DNA of 62,594 nucleotides, taken from Clostridia bacterium. GTDB lineage: Bacteria; Bacillota; Clostridia; Oscillospirales; Acutalibacteraceae. A program made the translations under genes and the position numbers. Within the stretch, counting starts at the first letter, position 1. Every line of letters begins with the position of its first letter. Of the stretch, positions 24,545-31,879 are shown piece by piece. The notes under the pieces are model-generated. The model was not told the DNA's origin. It saw nothing but the letters and a program-made list of their open reading frames with translations, and did no database searches. The stretch spans positions 1 to 62,594 of the forward strand of contig CAAGBN010000079.1 of the NCBI GenBank assembly GCA_900768075.1, read 5' to 3'.

Positions 24545-24711
24545 ATGATGCATCACCTGCGGTGATATGATGTTATGCTCCGCATAATGATGCTGCTCCC
24601 TTTGGTCGCAATGATGTGATGTTTGCTGAAAATATTAGGCGAAGCCGTCATCATTAGCGAAAGCGGCATCATTAACAAAGTGACATCATTTGCCGAAGGC
24701 AAACATCATTG
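24545..24711. repeat. ATGATG/CATCATT compound palindrome
   Basis: The left arm has four ATGATG blocks (24545, 24567, 24587, 24611) spaced by mini-hairpins such as ATCACC-TGC-GGTGAT and TATGC-TCC-GCATA. The right arm has four CATCATT blocks (24648, 24668, 24684, 24704) with mini-hairpins such as TGCC-GAA-GGCA. The two arms are inverted, so the whole is one large imperfect palindrome of small palindromes. It lies between the four-helix-bundle gene and tRNA-Ser. Confidence 0.85.
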
Positions 24712-24749
24712 AAAAAAACCGTCCATCCTAAGATGAACGGTTTTTTTTC
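24712..24749 (-). terminator. Terminator of the tRNA-Ser pair
   Basis: ACCGT-C-CATC pairs with GATG-A-ACGGT around CTAA, with A7 and T8 tracts outside. It lies directly 3' of the minus-strand tRNA-Ser(GCT). Confidence 0.85.
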
Positions 24750-24840
24750 TGGCGGAGAAGAGGAGACTCGAACTCCTGCGCCGGTTACCCGACCTACGCC
24801 CTTAGCAGGGGCGCCTCGTCACCAACTTGAGTACTTCTCC
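24750..24840 (-). tRNA. tRNA-Ser (GCT anticodon)
   Basis: Acceptor GGAGAAG pairs with CTTCTCC, then G and encoded CCA. Anticodon loop CTGCTAA. The long variable arm and the GTTCGAGTC T loop fit class II tRNA-Ser, 91 bases. Confidence 0.97.
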
Positions 24841-24876
24841 AAAGCGGTGTCGTTAAAATTCGACATATAAAAAAAG

Positions 24877-24966
24877 TGGCGGAGAGAGTGGGATTCGAAC
24901 CCACGGTACGCAGGACGTACGACGGTTTTCAAGACCGTTCCGTTATGACCACTTCGGTATCTCTCC
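24877..24966 (-). tRNA. tRNA-Ser (TGA anticodon)
   Basis: Acceptor GGAGAGA pairs with TCTCTCC, then G and encoded CCA. Anticodon loop CTTGAAA. Long variable arm with GTACGTCCTGCGTAC. It lies 36 bases upstream of tRNA-Ser(GCT) and is probably co-transcribed. Confidence 0.97.
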
Positions 24967-25065
24967 GTATTTGCCTAATGATATTACCATATACATCGGA
25001 GAATGTCAAGTGTTTTTCAGAAAAAATATGAAAATATTTATAGCACTTCAGTTGCCGTATTAGTG

Positions 25066-25095
25066 TTGACTATAAGGCGTGAGTTATGCTATAAT
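25066..25095 (+). promoter_or_regulatory. SigA-type promoter of the hydrogenase maturation locus
   Basis: TTGACT (25066-25071), 18-base spacer, TATAAT (25090-25095). This leaves a leader of about 150 bases before the first gene. Confidence 0.75.
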
Positions 25096-25102
25096 AATAT
25101 TA

Positions 25103-25251
25103 CAATCTGACATAAAGATAAGTTCTGAGTGAAAGATGTGTAAGTAAATTTACATCAGGGGTATTCTGTAGCTATACCCTCTGTGGTTATATGTATTTTT
25201 ATTATCACATCTTCGGATGTGATTTTTTGTTTTGCGAAAAGGAGGAAACCT
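25103..25251 (+). promoter_or_regulatory. Attenuator-like 5' leader of the hydrogenase maturation locus
   Basis: The leader ends in a strong terminator: ATCACATC (25204-25211)/GATGTGAT (25216-25223) with a TTCG loop and T6, 24 bases before the ATG. Upstream, GATGTG (25135-25140) is identical to the terminator's 3' arm and can pair with its 5' arm CACATC, or alternatively with TACATC (25151-25156) in a local hairpin. A second local hairpin is GGGTAT (25159-25164)/ATACCC (25174-25179). Mutually exclusive pairings of this kind are the layout of a riboswitch or protein-controlled attenuator. I do not recognise a known riboswitch core. Confidence 0.6.
25204..25228 (+). terminator. Leader terminator before TM1266-like gene
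   Basis: Perfect 8-base stem with UUCG-type loop followed by TTTTTT; located inside the leader, upstream of the ribosome site GGAGG at 25241. Confidence 0.85.
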
Positions 25252-25512
25252 ATGGAAACTCGGGTAGCTGTTATGGGCATCATAGTCGAAGACAGTGGCA
25301 GTGTACCGCCTCTCAATGAGCTGTTGCACGAATACGCTGACCATATAATCGGCAGAATGGGTCTGCCATATAAAAAACGAGGTGTGAGTATTGTCTCAAT
25401 TGCCATTGATGCACCTCAGAATGTTATTTCAGCTCTGTCGGGTAAAATCGGCAAGCTGCAGGGGGTCAGTGTAAAAACTGCCTATTCAAATGTGATTGCC
25501 TATGAAGAATGA
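25252..25512 (+). CDS. TM1266-family iron-only hydrogenase system regulator
   Basis: 86 residues, ferredoxin-like ACT/NikR C-terminal-like fold expected. ETRVAVMGIIVEDSG begins the first strand, HEYADHIIGRMGLPY the helix, and SIVSIAIDAP the next strand; this is the pattern of the small protein found beside hydEFG in Thermotoga and Clostridia. It is thought to be a regulator, but the ligand is unknown. AAAGGAGG precedes the ATG at 25252. It overlaps hydE by 11 bases. Confidence 0.88.
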   Translation: METRVAVMGIIVEDSGSVPPLNELLHEYADHIIGRMGLPYKKRGVSIVSIAIDAPQNVISALSGKIGKLQGVSVKTAYSNVIAYEE

Positions 25513-26551
25513 ATTATATGCTTTAATAGATAAACTGCAAAAGGAGCGCCGGCTGACTGTAGCTGAATACAAAAAGCTTATAGATGGCTATGACAGCGAC
25601 CTTGCTTTGTACACTGCCGAAAAGGCAAGAGAAGAGCGTGAAAAATATTACGGCAAGGATGTCTATATCCGAGGCCTTATTGAAATCAGCAACTACTGCA
25701 AAAATGATTGCTACTACTGCGGCATCAGAAAGTCCAATAAAAGCTGTAACCGATACCGTCTTAGAGAAGAGGAAATCGCAGAGTGCTGTGACGAGGGCTA
25801 TGCATTAGGCTTTCGCACCTTTGTTTTGCAAGGCGGTGAGGACGGTCATTATACCGATGATTTGCTGTGCAGAGCTATAAGCAAAATCAAAGAAAGGCAT
25901 CCTGACTGTGCTGTTACACTCTCTCTTGGTGAAAGGTCAAGGGATAGCTATCAGAGACTTTTTGATGCAGGAGCTGACAGATATCTTCTAAGACACGAAA
26001 CTGCCACTAAGGAGCATTATGAGAAGCTTCATCCGAAAGAAATGAGCTTTGATAAAAGAATGCAGTGTCTTGCTCAGTTAAAGGAAATCGGCTATCAGGT
26101 GGGATGTGGCTTTATGGTAGGCTCACCTTATCAAAGGGCTGAGGACCTTGCAAGAGATCTGAAATTCATCGAAGAGTTTTCACCTGAGATGTGTGGCATA
26201 GGCCCCTTTATCACTCATAAGGATACACCCTTCAGGGATGAAAAGTCGGGCAGTGTGGAGCTGACGCTGTTTCTGTTGTCACTTATAAGGCTGATAAAGC
26301 CGAATATACTTCTGCCTGCCACTACTGCACTTGGCACATTAAGTCAGGATGGCAGAGAAAGAGGAATACTTGCAGGAGCTAATGTTATTATGCCGAATCT
26401 TTCACCCTTGTCGGTGAGAAAAAAATATATGCTCTATGACAATAAAATTGCTACCGGTCAGGAGTCTGCTCAGTGTGTTGAGGAGCTGAAAGCAAGAATG
26501 AAAGAAACAGGCTATGAAGTAGTCACTCATAGAGGAGACTGTAAAGAATAA
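25502..26551 (+). CDS. hydE: [FeFe]-hydrogenase maturase HydE (radical SAM)
   Basis: 349 residues. HydE acts in building the dithiomethylamine-bridged 2Fe subcluster, using SAM and a 4Fe-4S cluster. The cluster motif CKNDCYYCGIR (C-x3-C-x2-C) is at residues ~62-72, followed by a complete TIM-barrel with LQGGEDG and CGFMVGSPYQ. The ATG at 25502 lies inside the upstream gene with no clear ribosome site, so translation is probably coupled. A GGCGA-loop element follows at the stop. Confidence 0.95.
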   Translation: MKNELYALIDKLQKERRLTVAEYKKLIDGYDSDLALYTAEKAREEREKYYGKDVYIRGLIEISNYCKNDCYYCGIRKSNKSCNRYRLREEEIAECCDEGYALGFRTFVLQGGEDGHYTDDLLCRAISKIKERHPDCAVTLSLGERSRDSYQRLFDAGADRYLLRHETATKEHYEKLHPKEMSFDKRMQCLAQLKEIGYQVGCGFMVGSPYQRAEDLARDLKFIEEFSPEMCGIGPFITHKDTPFRDEKSGSVELTLFLLSLIRLIKPNILLPATTALGTLSQDGRERGILAGANVIMPNLSPLSVRKKYMLYDNKIATGQESAQCVEELKARMKETGYEVVTHRGDCKE

Positions 26552-26611
26552 CATCGCGTTTTTGATTCTTTTTGGGCGATAGCAAAAAGAATGCCTGTCC
26601 GGCGAGGACGG
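26551..26611 (+). repeat. GGCGA-loop two-hairpin 3' element, copy 4
   Basis: Begins at the last base of the hydE stop. Stem 1 ATTCTTTTT (26565-26573)/AAAAAGAAT (26584-26592), loop GGGCGATAGC; stem 2 CTGTCC (26595-26600)/GGACGG (26606-26611) around GGCGA. It lies inside the operon, between hydE and hydG, so it need not be a full terminator. Confidence 0.9.
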
Positions 26612-26665
26612 AAAAATTATGAATTATGAATTAAAGTTTCGATTCATTATTAAGGAGGAAAAACA

Positions 26666-28108
26666 ATGTACAACCCAAAATCATTAAAGGCTGAAGAGTT
26701 TATCAGCCACGAAGAAATACTTGAAACAATAAAATATGCCGAAGAAAATAAGCATAACACAGAGCTTATCGATTCTCTTCTTGAAAAAGCAAGACCTCGC
26801 AAAACCGAAGACGGTATCACCTGCTCAGGTCTTACCTACAGAGAGGCAAGCGTGCTTTTAGCTTGTGATATACCCGAAAAGGTTGAGAAGATACTCAAGC
26901 TTGCCAATGAAATCAAGCAGGCTTTTTACGGCAACAGAATAGTTATGTTTGCACCGCTGTATCTTTCCAACTACTGCGTCAACGGTTGTGTGTACTGTCC
27001 CTATCACCTTAAGAATAAGACTATTGCAAGAAAGAAGCTGACTCAGGAAGAGGTGAAGGCTGAGGTTATTGCACTTCAGGATATGGGACACAAGCGTCTT
27101 GCTATTGAAGCAGGTGAGGATCCGAAAAATAATCCTATCGAGTATATTTTAGAGTGTATTGAAACCATCTACAGCATTCAGCATAAAAATGGCGCCATCA
27201 GACGAGTGAACGTCAATATTGCGGCAACTACAGTTGAAAATTATCGTAAGCTTAAAGATGCAGGCATCGGTACATATATCCTTTTCCAGGAAACCTACAA
27301 TAAAGAAAGCTACTTACAGCTTCATCCCACAGGCCCTAAGCACGATTATGCTTATCATACTGAGGCTATGGACAGAGCTATGGAGGGCGGTATTGATGAT
27401 GTTGGTCTTGGTGTGCTCTTCGGATTAGAGGGCTATCAGTATGAGTTTGCAGGTCTTCTTATGCATGCTGAACACCTTGAGGCTGTTCACGGAGTAGGTC
27501 CTCACACAATCAGTGTTCCGAGACTTAAGAGAGCTGATGACATTGACCCTGACGAGTTTGATAACGGTATTCCTGATGATATCTTTGAAAAGATCATAGC
27601 TTGCATTCGTATTGCTGTGCCTTATACAGGTATGATCATCTCTACAAGAGAAAGCGAAGCAGTACGAGGCAGAGCATTGGAGCTCGGTATCTCACAGATA
27701 AGCGGTGCGTCAAGAACATCTGTAGGCGGTTATACCGAAGAGGAAAGACCTCACGATTCTGAGCAGTTTGATGTGTCCGATCAGCGTACTCTTGATGAGG
27801 TTGTCGGCTGGCTTATGGATCTTGATCATATACCCTCATTCTGTACAGCTTGTTACCGTGAGGGCAGAACAGGCGACAGATTTATGAGCCTTTGCAAAAA
27901 GGGACAGATTCTCAACTGTTGCCATCCCAATGCACTTATGACTCTGACAGAGTATCTTGTTGACTATGCGAGTGAGCAGACAAAGAAAAAAGGCTTTGAG
28001 CTCATTGAAAGAGAGCTTGAGAAGATACCTAAAGAAAAGGTCAGAGCTATTGCGAAAGAAAATATCGAAGCAATCAAAAGCTCAAACAGAAGAGATTTCA
28101 GATTTTAA
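26666..28108 (+). CDS. hydG: [FeFe]-hydrogenase maturase HydG (tyrosine lyase)
   Basis: 480 residues. HydG cleaves tyrosine to p-cresol, CO and cyanide, making the Fe(CO)2(CN) synthon of the H-cluster. Radical SAM motif CVNGCVYCPYH at ~104-114; a barrel with IEAGEDP and LQLHPTGPKHDYAYHTEAMDR (given here in part: LQLHPTGPKHDY); and the C-terminal extra cluster site CTACYREGRTGD...CCHPNA that carries the dangler iron. AAGGAGG precedes the ATG. Confidence 0.96.
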   Translation: MYNPKSLKAEEFISHEEILETIKYAEENKHNTELIDSLLEKARPRKTEDGITCSGLTYREASVLLACDIPEKVEKILKLANEIKQAFYGNRIVMFAPLYLSNYCVNGCVYCPYHLKNKTIARKKLTQEEVKAEVIALQDMGHKRLAIEAGEDPKNNPIEYILECIETIYSIQHKNGAIRRVNVNIAATTVENYRKLKDAGIGTYILFQETYNKESYLQLHPTGPKHDYAYHTEAMDRAMEGGIDDVGLGVLFGLEGYQYEFAGLLMHAEHLEAVHGVGPHTISVPRLKRADDIDPDEFDNGIPDDIFEKIIACIRIAVPYTGMIISTRESEAVRGRALELGISQISGASRTSVGGYTEEERPHDSEQFDVSDQRTLDEVVGWLMDLDHIPSFCTACYREGRTGDRFMSLCKKGQILNCCHPNALMTLTEYLVDYASEQTKKKGFELIERELEKIPKEKVRAIAKENIEAIKSSNRRDFRF

Positions 28109-28136
28109 CGCAGAGTGCAGAACGCAGAACGCAGAA
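28109..28136 (+). repeat. Heptamer tandem repeat, left arm of an inverted pair
   Basis: Four 7-base units CGCAGAG, TGCAGAA, CGCAGAA, CGCAGAA start at the base after the hydG stop. The reverse complement of the array at 28631-28658 shares 25 bases with this one, so the two form inverted repeats around the second four-helix-bundle gene. Confidence 0.9.
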
Positions 28137-28229
28137 CGGGCGTGGAAGTTTTACTATAACTTTTAATTTTATTCCGCCGGGGAAGTGAGCGTTTTGGTTT
28201 GGCGACTGTGAGATGAAACGGAGATTTTT

Positions 28230-28580
28230 ATGGAAAGTGTAATTGAAAATAAAAGCTTTGATTTTGCTGTAAGAATTGTTAATCTTTACAAACACTTAAC
28301 CAATGATAAAAAAGAGTTTATTTTGTCTAAACAATTATTACGTAGCGGAACAAGTATAGGCGCAAATGTTTCAGAAGGTGAAAAAGGACAGACAAAGCCG
28401 GATTTTAATACAAAAATGAGTGTTGCATTGAAAGAAGCAAACGAAACATATTATTGGTTGAGACTTCTTTATAAAACTGAATTTTTAACCGAAAAAGAAT
28501 TCAAGAGTATAGAAAAAGATATAGATGAGATAATTGCTATATTGGTTTCAATATGCAAGAAAACACAGAAATCTAAATAA
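28230..28580 (+). CDS. S23/Avd-like four-helix-bundle protein, copy 2
   Basis: 116 residues. Same family as the gene at 24140: KEFILSKQLLRSGTSIGANVSEGE is its signature region (quote cut to LLRSGTSIGANVSE), then MSVALKEANETYYWLRLL. CGGAG lies 7 bases before the ATG. It sits between hydG and hydF, which normally adjoin, and is flanked by inverted heptamer arrays, so it looks inserted. It has no obvious link to hydrogenase maturation. Binding to structured nucleic acid is inferred from relatives. Confidence 0.88.
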   Translation: MESVIENKSFDFAVRIVNLYKHLTNDKKEFILSKQLLRSGTSIGANVSEGEKGQTKPDFNTKMSVALKEANETYYWLRLLYKTEFLTEKEFKSIEKDIDEIIAILVSICKKTQKSK

Positions 28581-28630
28581 AAAAGTTGAGCAGGAGGCAA
28601 AGTGTAAGAAGTGACTGACGGCAGAATTCG

Positions 28631-28658
28631 TTCTGCGTTCTGCACTCTGCGTTCTGCG
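28631..28658 (-). repeat. Heptamer tandem repeat, right arm of the inverted pair
   Basis: Units TTCTGCG, TTCTGCA, CTCTGCG, TTCTGCG, the reverse complement of the left array with one register shift. It ends 14 bases before the hydF start codon. The ribosome site TTGGGAG directly follows it. Confidence 0.9.
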
Positions 28659-28672
28659 TTTGGGAGAATATT

Positions 28673-29854
28673 ATGAATCTTAACAATATACCGTCTGCTG
28701 AACGTCTCCACATAGGCTTTTTCGGTATGCGTAATGCGGGAAAGTCAAGTCTTGTCAATGCGGTTACATCTCAGAAGCTTGCGCTGGTCAGTGATATAAA
28801 GGGCACCACTACAGACCCTGTCAAAAAGGCTATGGAGCTTCTTCCTCTCGGCCCTGTGGTTATCATAGATACTCCCGGTCTTGATGATGAGGGTGTCTTA
28901 GGTGAGATGCGAGTAAAAAAAGCTAAAGAGACACTGTCGGGTGTTCATATTGCCGTTCTTGTTGTGGACGCGTTTAAGGGTATGAGCAGGGAAGATGAGT
29001 CTCTTGCCGATGAGATAAAAAGCCGTAATATACCGCTGATTATAGCTATGAATAAGGCTGATTTACTCGGCAGTGTACCTGAAAATGAAAAGGATATAAT
29101 CTATGTCAGTGCCGAAAAAAACATCGGCATAAATGAGCTGAAAGAAAAGATAGCAAGTCTGTCTGCTTCGGCAAAAAGCGAGAAGAAGATATTGGCTGAT
29201 TTAGTGTCTGAGGGAGATGTTGTGATGCTTGTCACTCCCATAGACGAGTCAGCACCTAAGGGCAGACTTATATTGCCTCAGCAACAGACAATCAGAGAAT
29301 TGCTCGAAATCGGAGCTGTTACACTTGTGGTGCAGGTGCAGGAAATAGCCACAGCACTTGCTAATCTTAAAAATCACCCGAAGCTTGTAATTACAGACTC
29401 TCAGGCTTTCGGAAAGGTTGCAAAAATATTACCCGAGAATATAAAGCTCACATCTTTTTCCATACTCTTTGCAAGATATAAGGGAGACCTTGATACAGTG
29501 GTGAAAGGTGCTGACAAGTTATCCGAACTGAAAGACGGCGACAGAATACTCATATCTGAGGGCTGTACTCACCACAGACAGTGCAAGGATATCGGCACAG
29601 TGAAGCTTCCGCAGTGGATTGAAAGCTTTTCGGGAAAGAAGCTTCGGTTTGATTTTACCAGCGGAGGAGAGTTCCCCGAGGATTTAAGTGAATATGCTCT
29701 GGTTGTGCATTGCGGAGGCTGTACTCTTAACGAAAAGCAGATGAAGGAGCGTCTTGACAGGTGCAACGCTCAGGGAGTGCCTGTTACAAATTACGGCACG
29801 GCAATAGCAGAAATTCACGGAATATTAAGACGAAGCTTAGAGGTTTTTAAGTGA
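28673..29854 (+). CDS. hydF: [FeFe]-hydrogenase maturase HydF (GTPase scaffold)
   Basis: 393 residues. HydF is the scaffold that carries the 2Fe subcluster to apo-HydA. N-terminal GTPase domain: GMRNAGKSSLVNA (G1), DTPGLDDEG (G3) and NKAD (G4); then a dimerisation domain; and the C-terminal cluster domain with CTHHRQCKD and HCGGCT, the Cys-x-His and Cys-x-x-Cys ligands. HydA itself is not in the window. GGGAG precedes the ATG. Confidence 0.96.
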   Translation: MNLNNIPSAERLHIGFFGMRNAGKSSLVNAVTSQKLALVSDIKGTTTDPVKKAMELLPLGPVVIIDTPGLDDEGVLGEMRVKKAKETLSGVHIAVLVVDAFKGMSREDESLADEIKSRNIPLIIAMNKADLLGSVPENEKDIIYVSAEKNIGINELKEKIASLSASAKSEKKILADLVSEGDVVMLVTPIDESAPKGRLILPQQQTIRELLEIGAVTLVVQVQEIATALANLKNHPKLVITDSQAFGKVAKILPENIKLTSFSILFARYKGDLDTVVKGADKLSELKDGDRILISEGCTHHRQCKDIGTVKLPQWIESFSGKKLRFDFTSGGEFPEDLSEYALVVHCGGCTLNEKQMKERLDRCNAQGVPVTNYGTAIAEIHGILRRSLEVFK

Positions 29855-29879
29855 TTTTTGACTTTTGAGAATGGTACAA

Positions 29880-30060
29880 GATGCTGTTTTCTTCGCTCCG
29901 AAGCTGTACGATGATACCGCGAGAGGGCGAAAAAACAGCAAGTGCAAAAGTTTCAGCGACATAGCTCGATGCTGTGTCGCTGAACTGCATATAACTTTAT
30001 AATCAATAGTTATATATTATTTATTACTTTATAACTTTATAACTTTTGCACGTTCTTGTG
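29880..30060. other. Structured hydF-bioY spacer
   Basis: TGCTGTTTT (29882-29890) faces AAAACAGCA (29932-29940); CAGCGACA (29954-29961) pairs with TGTCGCTG (29975-29982); and GTGCAAAAGTT (29942-29952) pairs with AACTTTTGCAC (30041-30051), enclosing the former. Several ATAACTTTATAA units lie in between. No reading frame or known RNA family is recognised. Confidence 0.55.
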
Positions 30061-30079
30061 CCTTTATCGAAAGTTAAAG

Positions 30080-30103
30080 GGCGGATAGGTTCGACTATCC
30101 GCC
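30080..30103. terminator. Hairpin between hydF and bioY, probable terminator
   Basis: GGCGGATAG (30080-30088) pairs perfectly with CTATCCGCC (30095-30103). The flanking T tracts are broken on both strands (TTAGCTTTT and CTTTAACTTT), so its strength is uncertain. The two genes converge here. Confidence 0.65.
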
Positions 30104-30110
30104 TTAGCTT

Positions 30111-30659
30111 TTAAAATTTAGTTTTGCTCAGTGTCCTGTTGATGGCTACACCTAAAAATGCTGTAGCTACTGCCTTTATAATATCCCCTAAAATAAATGG
30201 CAGGGATATGCTGATAAAAGCAGATTTTATATTCCAACCGTTATGTAAGCACATAACAATCACAGCACATATATGTTGCAGTATCATACCGGGGCAAATC
30301 AGCAACGCTGTGTATTTCGTAAAGCTGATTTCTTTGCCTTTGAGAATACTTATGGCAATCGCAGAAAACAGAAAGCCGAAGTAATAGCCACCGGTTACCC
30401 CGAAAAGCTTGCCTAAGCCTGCAGTACCTGCTGAGAAAACAGGCAAGCCGACAGCACCCATAGTCAGATATAAAACCATCGCCCAGGATGTCTGCGAGGG
30501 CGAGAGTATAAGTGCTGTAAGTCCTACTGCCACGGTCTGCAGAGAGAGTGCAGAGGGTGTTGCAGGCAAGGGTATTACAAAATATGATACAAGAGAAAGC
30601 ACACTGACACAAAGGGCAATCTTTGCCATGGAGTAGATTTTTTCTCTGTCGCGCTTCAT
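30111..30659 (-). CDS. bioY: Biotin ECF transporter subunit BioY
   Basis: 182 residues with six membrane helices; BioY binds biotin and works alone or with EcfAA'T. Family signatures: ALSLQTVAVGLTALIL, LYLTMGAVGLPVFS and GGYYFGFLFSA. I chose the ATG at 30659, one base after the GH43 stop; the frame extends further up through GH43 but BioY proteins start here. Translation is probably coupled to the GH43 gene, an odd pairing of functions. Confidence 0.9.
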   Translation of the reverse strand: MKRDREKIYSMAKIALCVSVLSLVSYFVIPLPATPSALSLQTVAVGLTALILSPSQTSWAMVLYLTMGAVGLPVFSAGTAGLGKLFGVTGGYYFGFLFSAIAISILKGKEISFTKYTALLICPGMILQHICAVIVMCLHNGWNIKSAFISISLPFILGDIIKAVATAFLGVAINRTLSKTKF

Positions 30660-30660
30660 A

Positions 30661-31749
30661 TTATTTCTCGTATTCGGGAATTTCTGAAATGCCGTAGTGT
30701 GTAACGAGTCTGTCATATTCTTCGTCGCTGATAGCAACTACACTGCCGTGACGGGGGCTGAGATGAGCAAATGAAACAAGCTTTCTTCTGAATTTTCTGA
30801 AGTTCTTGAAATCCTTGGTCATCTGAGTGAAGAAGTTGCCTTCACCGTATTCATCCATAATCATAAGCCAACTGTCTGTGCCTGTGATTCTGTACATTGA
30901 GCTGCCTTCAACACCCCAGTAGTTAAGTGATACAATAACATAATCATCATCGATGTCTGCAAAACCTGTGGGAGTCTTAGCTCTGACATAAGCGATTTTC
31001 TGAGTGAGATCCTCTTTGAAATAGAGATAGTAGTAACCGTCTTTTTCATTATAGACCATATCACCGTCGATGCACTGAACACCTGTGAATGTTGAGCCGT
31101 CTTCTCTTGTTACAACCTCACCTCTTCTGCCGTAAAGATACTCAGGAGCTGTAAAGGTCTTGAAGTCTTCGGTATACATATAATAGTGCTGAGCCACATC
31201 CTCATTAAGGGGAGTAGCAGGGTCATCTTCTGTTGAAAGTGCAAGGTAAACCATATATTTGCCTACGGTTTCATCAAAAATAATCTGAGGAGCCCATGCT
31301 CTGTTGCAGTTTTCCCAACCCTCAAAGTCACGTATATCAAGGAGGAATTCATCTTCCCAGTTAACAAGGTCATAGGATTTCCAGAAAACAATAGCGTGGT
31401 TACTTGTCCAGCCGAGTCCTGCATCCATATCCGTTGCAACAACATAGTAGCAATCCTTGCCATTTTCGTCTTTGGCTTTTAATATGTAAGGGTCACGAAG
31501 ACATTTTGTGCCGAGAGTCTGCTCTACTACAGCATCGTTGTTGTTGAGGGCTGCATAGTTGTATCCGTCAGTACTTACTGCGAGATGAAGCTTTTGTTCA
31601 TAAGGCTCATTGCCGACAAAATATGCAAAAAGGTATGCTCCGTCTCTGCTGAGGGCAGGCCAGGCATAATCGTTGACAACATAGTTCCAGATATTCACAC
31701 CTACCATGCAAATTGCTGTTAAGTATCGGATAATTTTAGTGAAATTCAT
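30661..31749 (-). CDS. GH43-like glycoside hydrolase (five-bladed propeller)
   Basis: 362 residues. Resembles GH43 arabinofuranosidase/xylosidase-like enzymes: DYAWPALSRDGAYLF near the start, LRDPYILK with a candidate catalytic Asp, NCNRAWAPQI, and VQCIDGDMVYNE with the acid region. No cleavable signal peptide is clear; residues 1-25 are mildly hydrophobic, and Met-15 is an alternative start. AAGGA lies 11 bases before the chosen ATG, which is far. Substrate is probably an arabinose- or xylose-containing oligosaccharide. Confidence 0.75.
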   Translation of the reverse strand: MNFTKIIRYLTAICMVGVNIWNYVVNDYAWPALSRDGAYLFAYFVGNEPYEQKLHLAVSTDGYNYAALNNNDAVVEQTLGTKCLRDPYILKAKDENGKDCYYVVATDMDAGLGWTSNHAIVFWKSYDLVNWEDEFLLDIRDFEGWENCNRAWAPQIIFDETVGKYMVYLALSTEDDPATPLNEDVAQHYYMYTEDFKTFTAPEYLYGRRGEVVTREDGSTFTGVQCIDGDMVYNEKDGYYYLYFKEDLTQKIAYVRAKTPTGFADIDDDYVIVSLNYWGVEGSSMYRITGTDSWLMIMDEYGEGNFFTQMTKDFKNFRKFRRKLVSFAHLSPRHGSVVAISDEEYDRLVTHYGISEIPEYEK

Positions 31750-31826
31750 AAGTATGCACCGTCCTTGAGTTTTTTGTCATTATAACATAATAAGCTTTTA
31801 TAATCAATACTGCTGAACATAAGTGA

Positions 31827-31864
31827 CAAAAAACATCCGCTGTTCCTTTGAGAATAGCGGATGT
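31827..31864 (-). terminator. Terminator of the ATC hydrolase-like gene
   Basis: On the minus strand, ACATCCGCTATTC pairs with GAACAGCGGATGT around TCAAAG, with one G-T pair, followed by TTTTTTG. Confidence 0.9.
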
Positions 31865-31879
31865 CTGATGTTATAACGA

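Noticed and set aside
24545..24711. CRISPR-like spacing of ATGATG blocks
   Set aside because: Repeat units are 6-7 bases, spacers are self-complementary and the right half is inverted; no cas genes.
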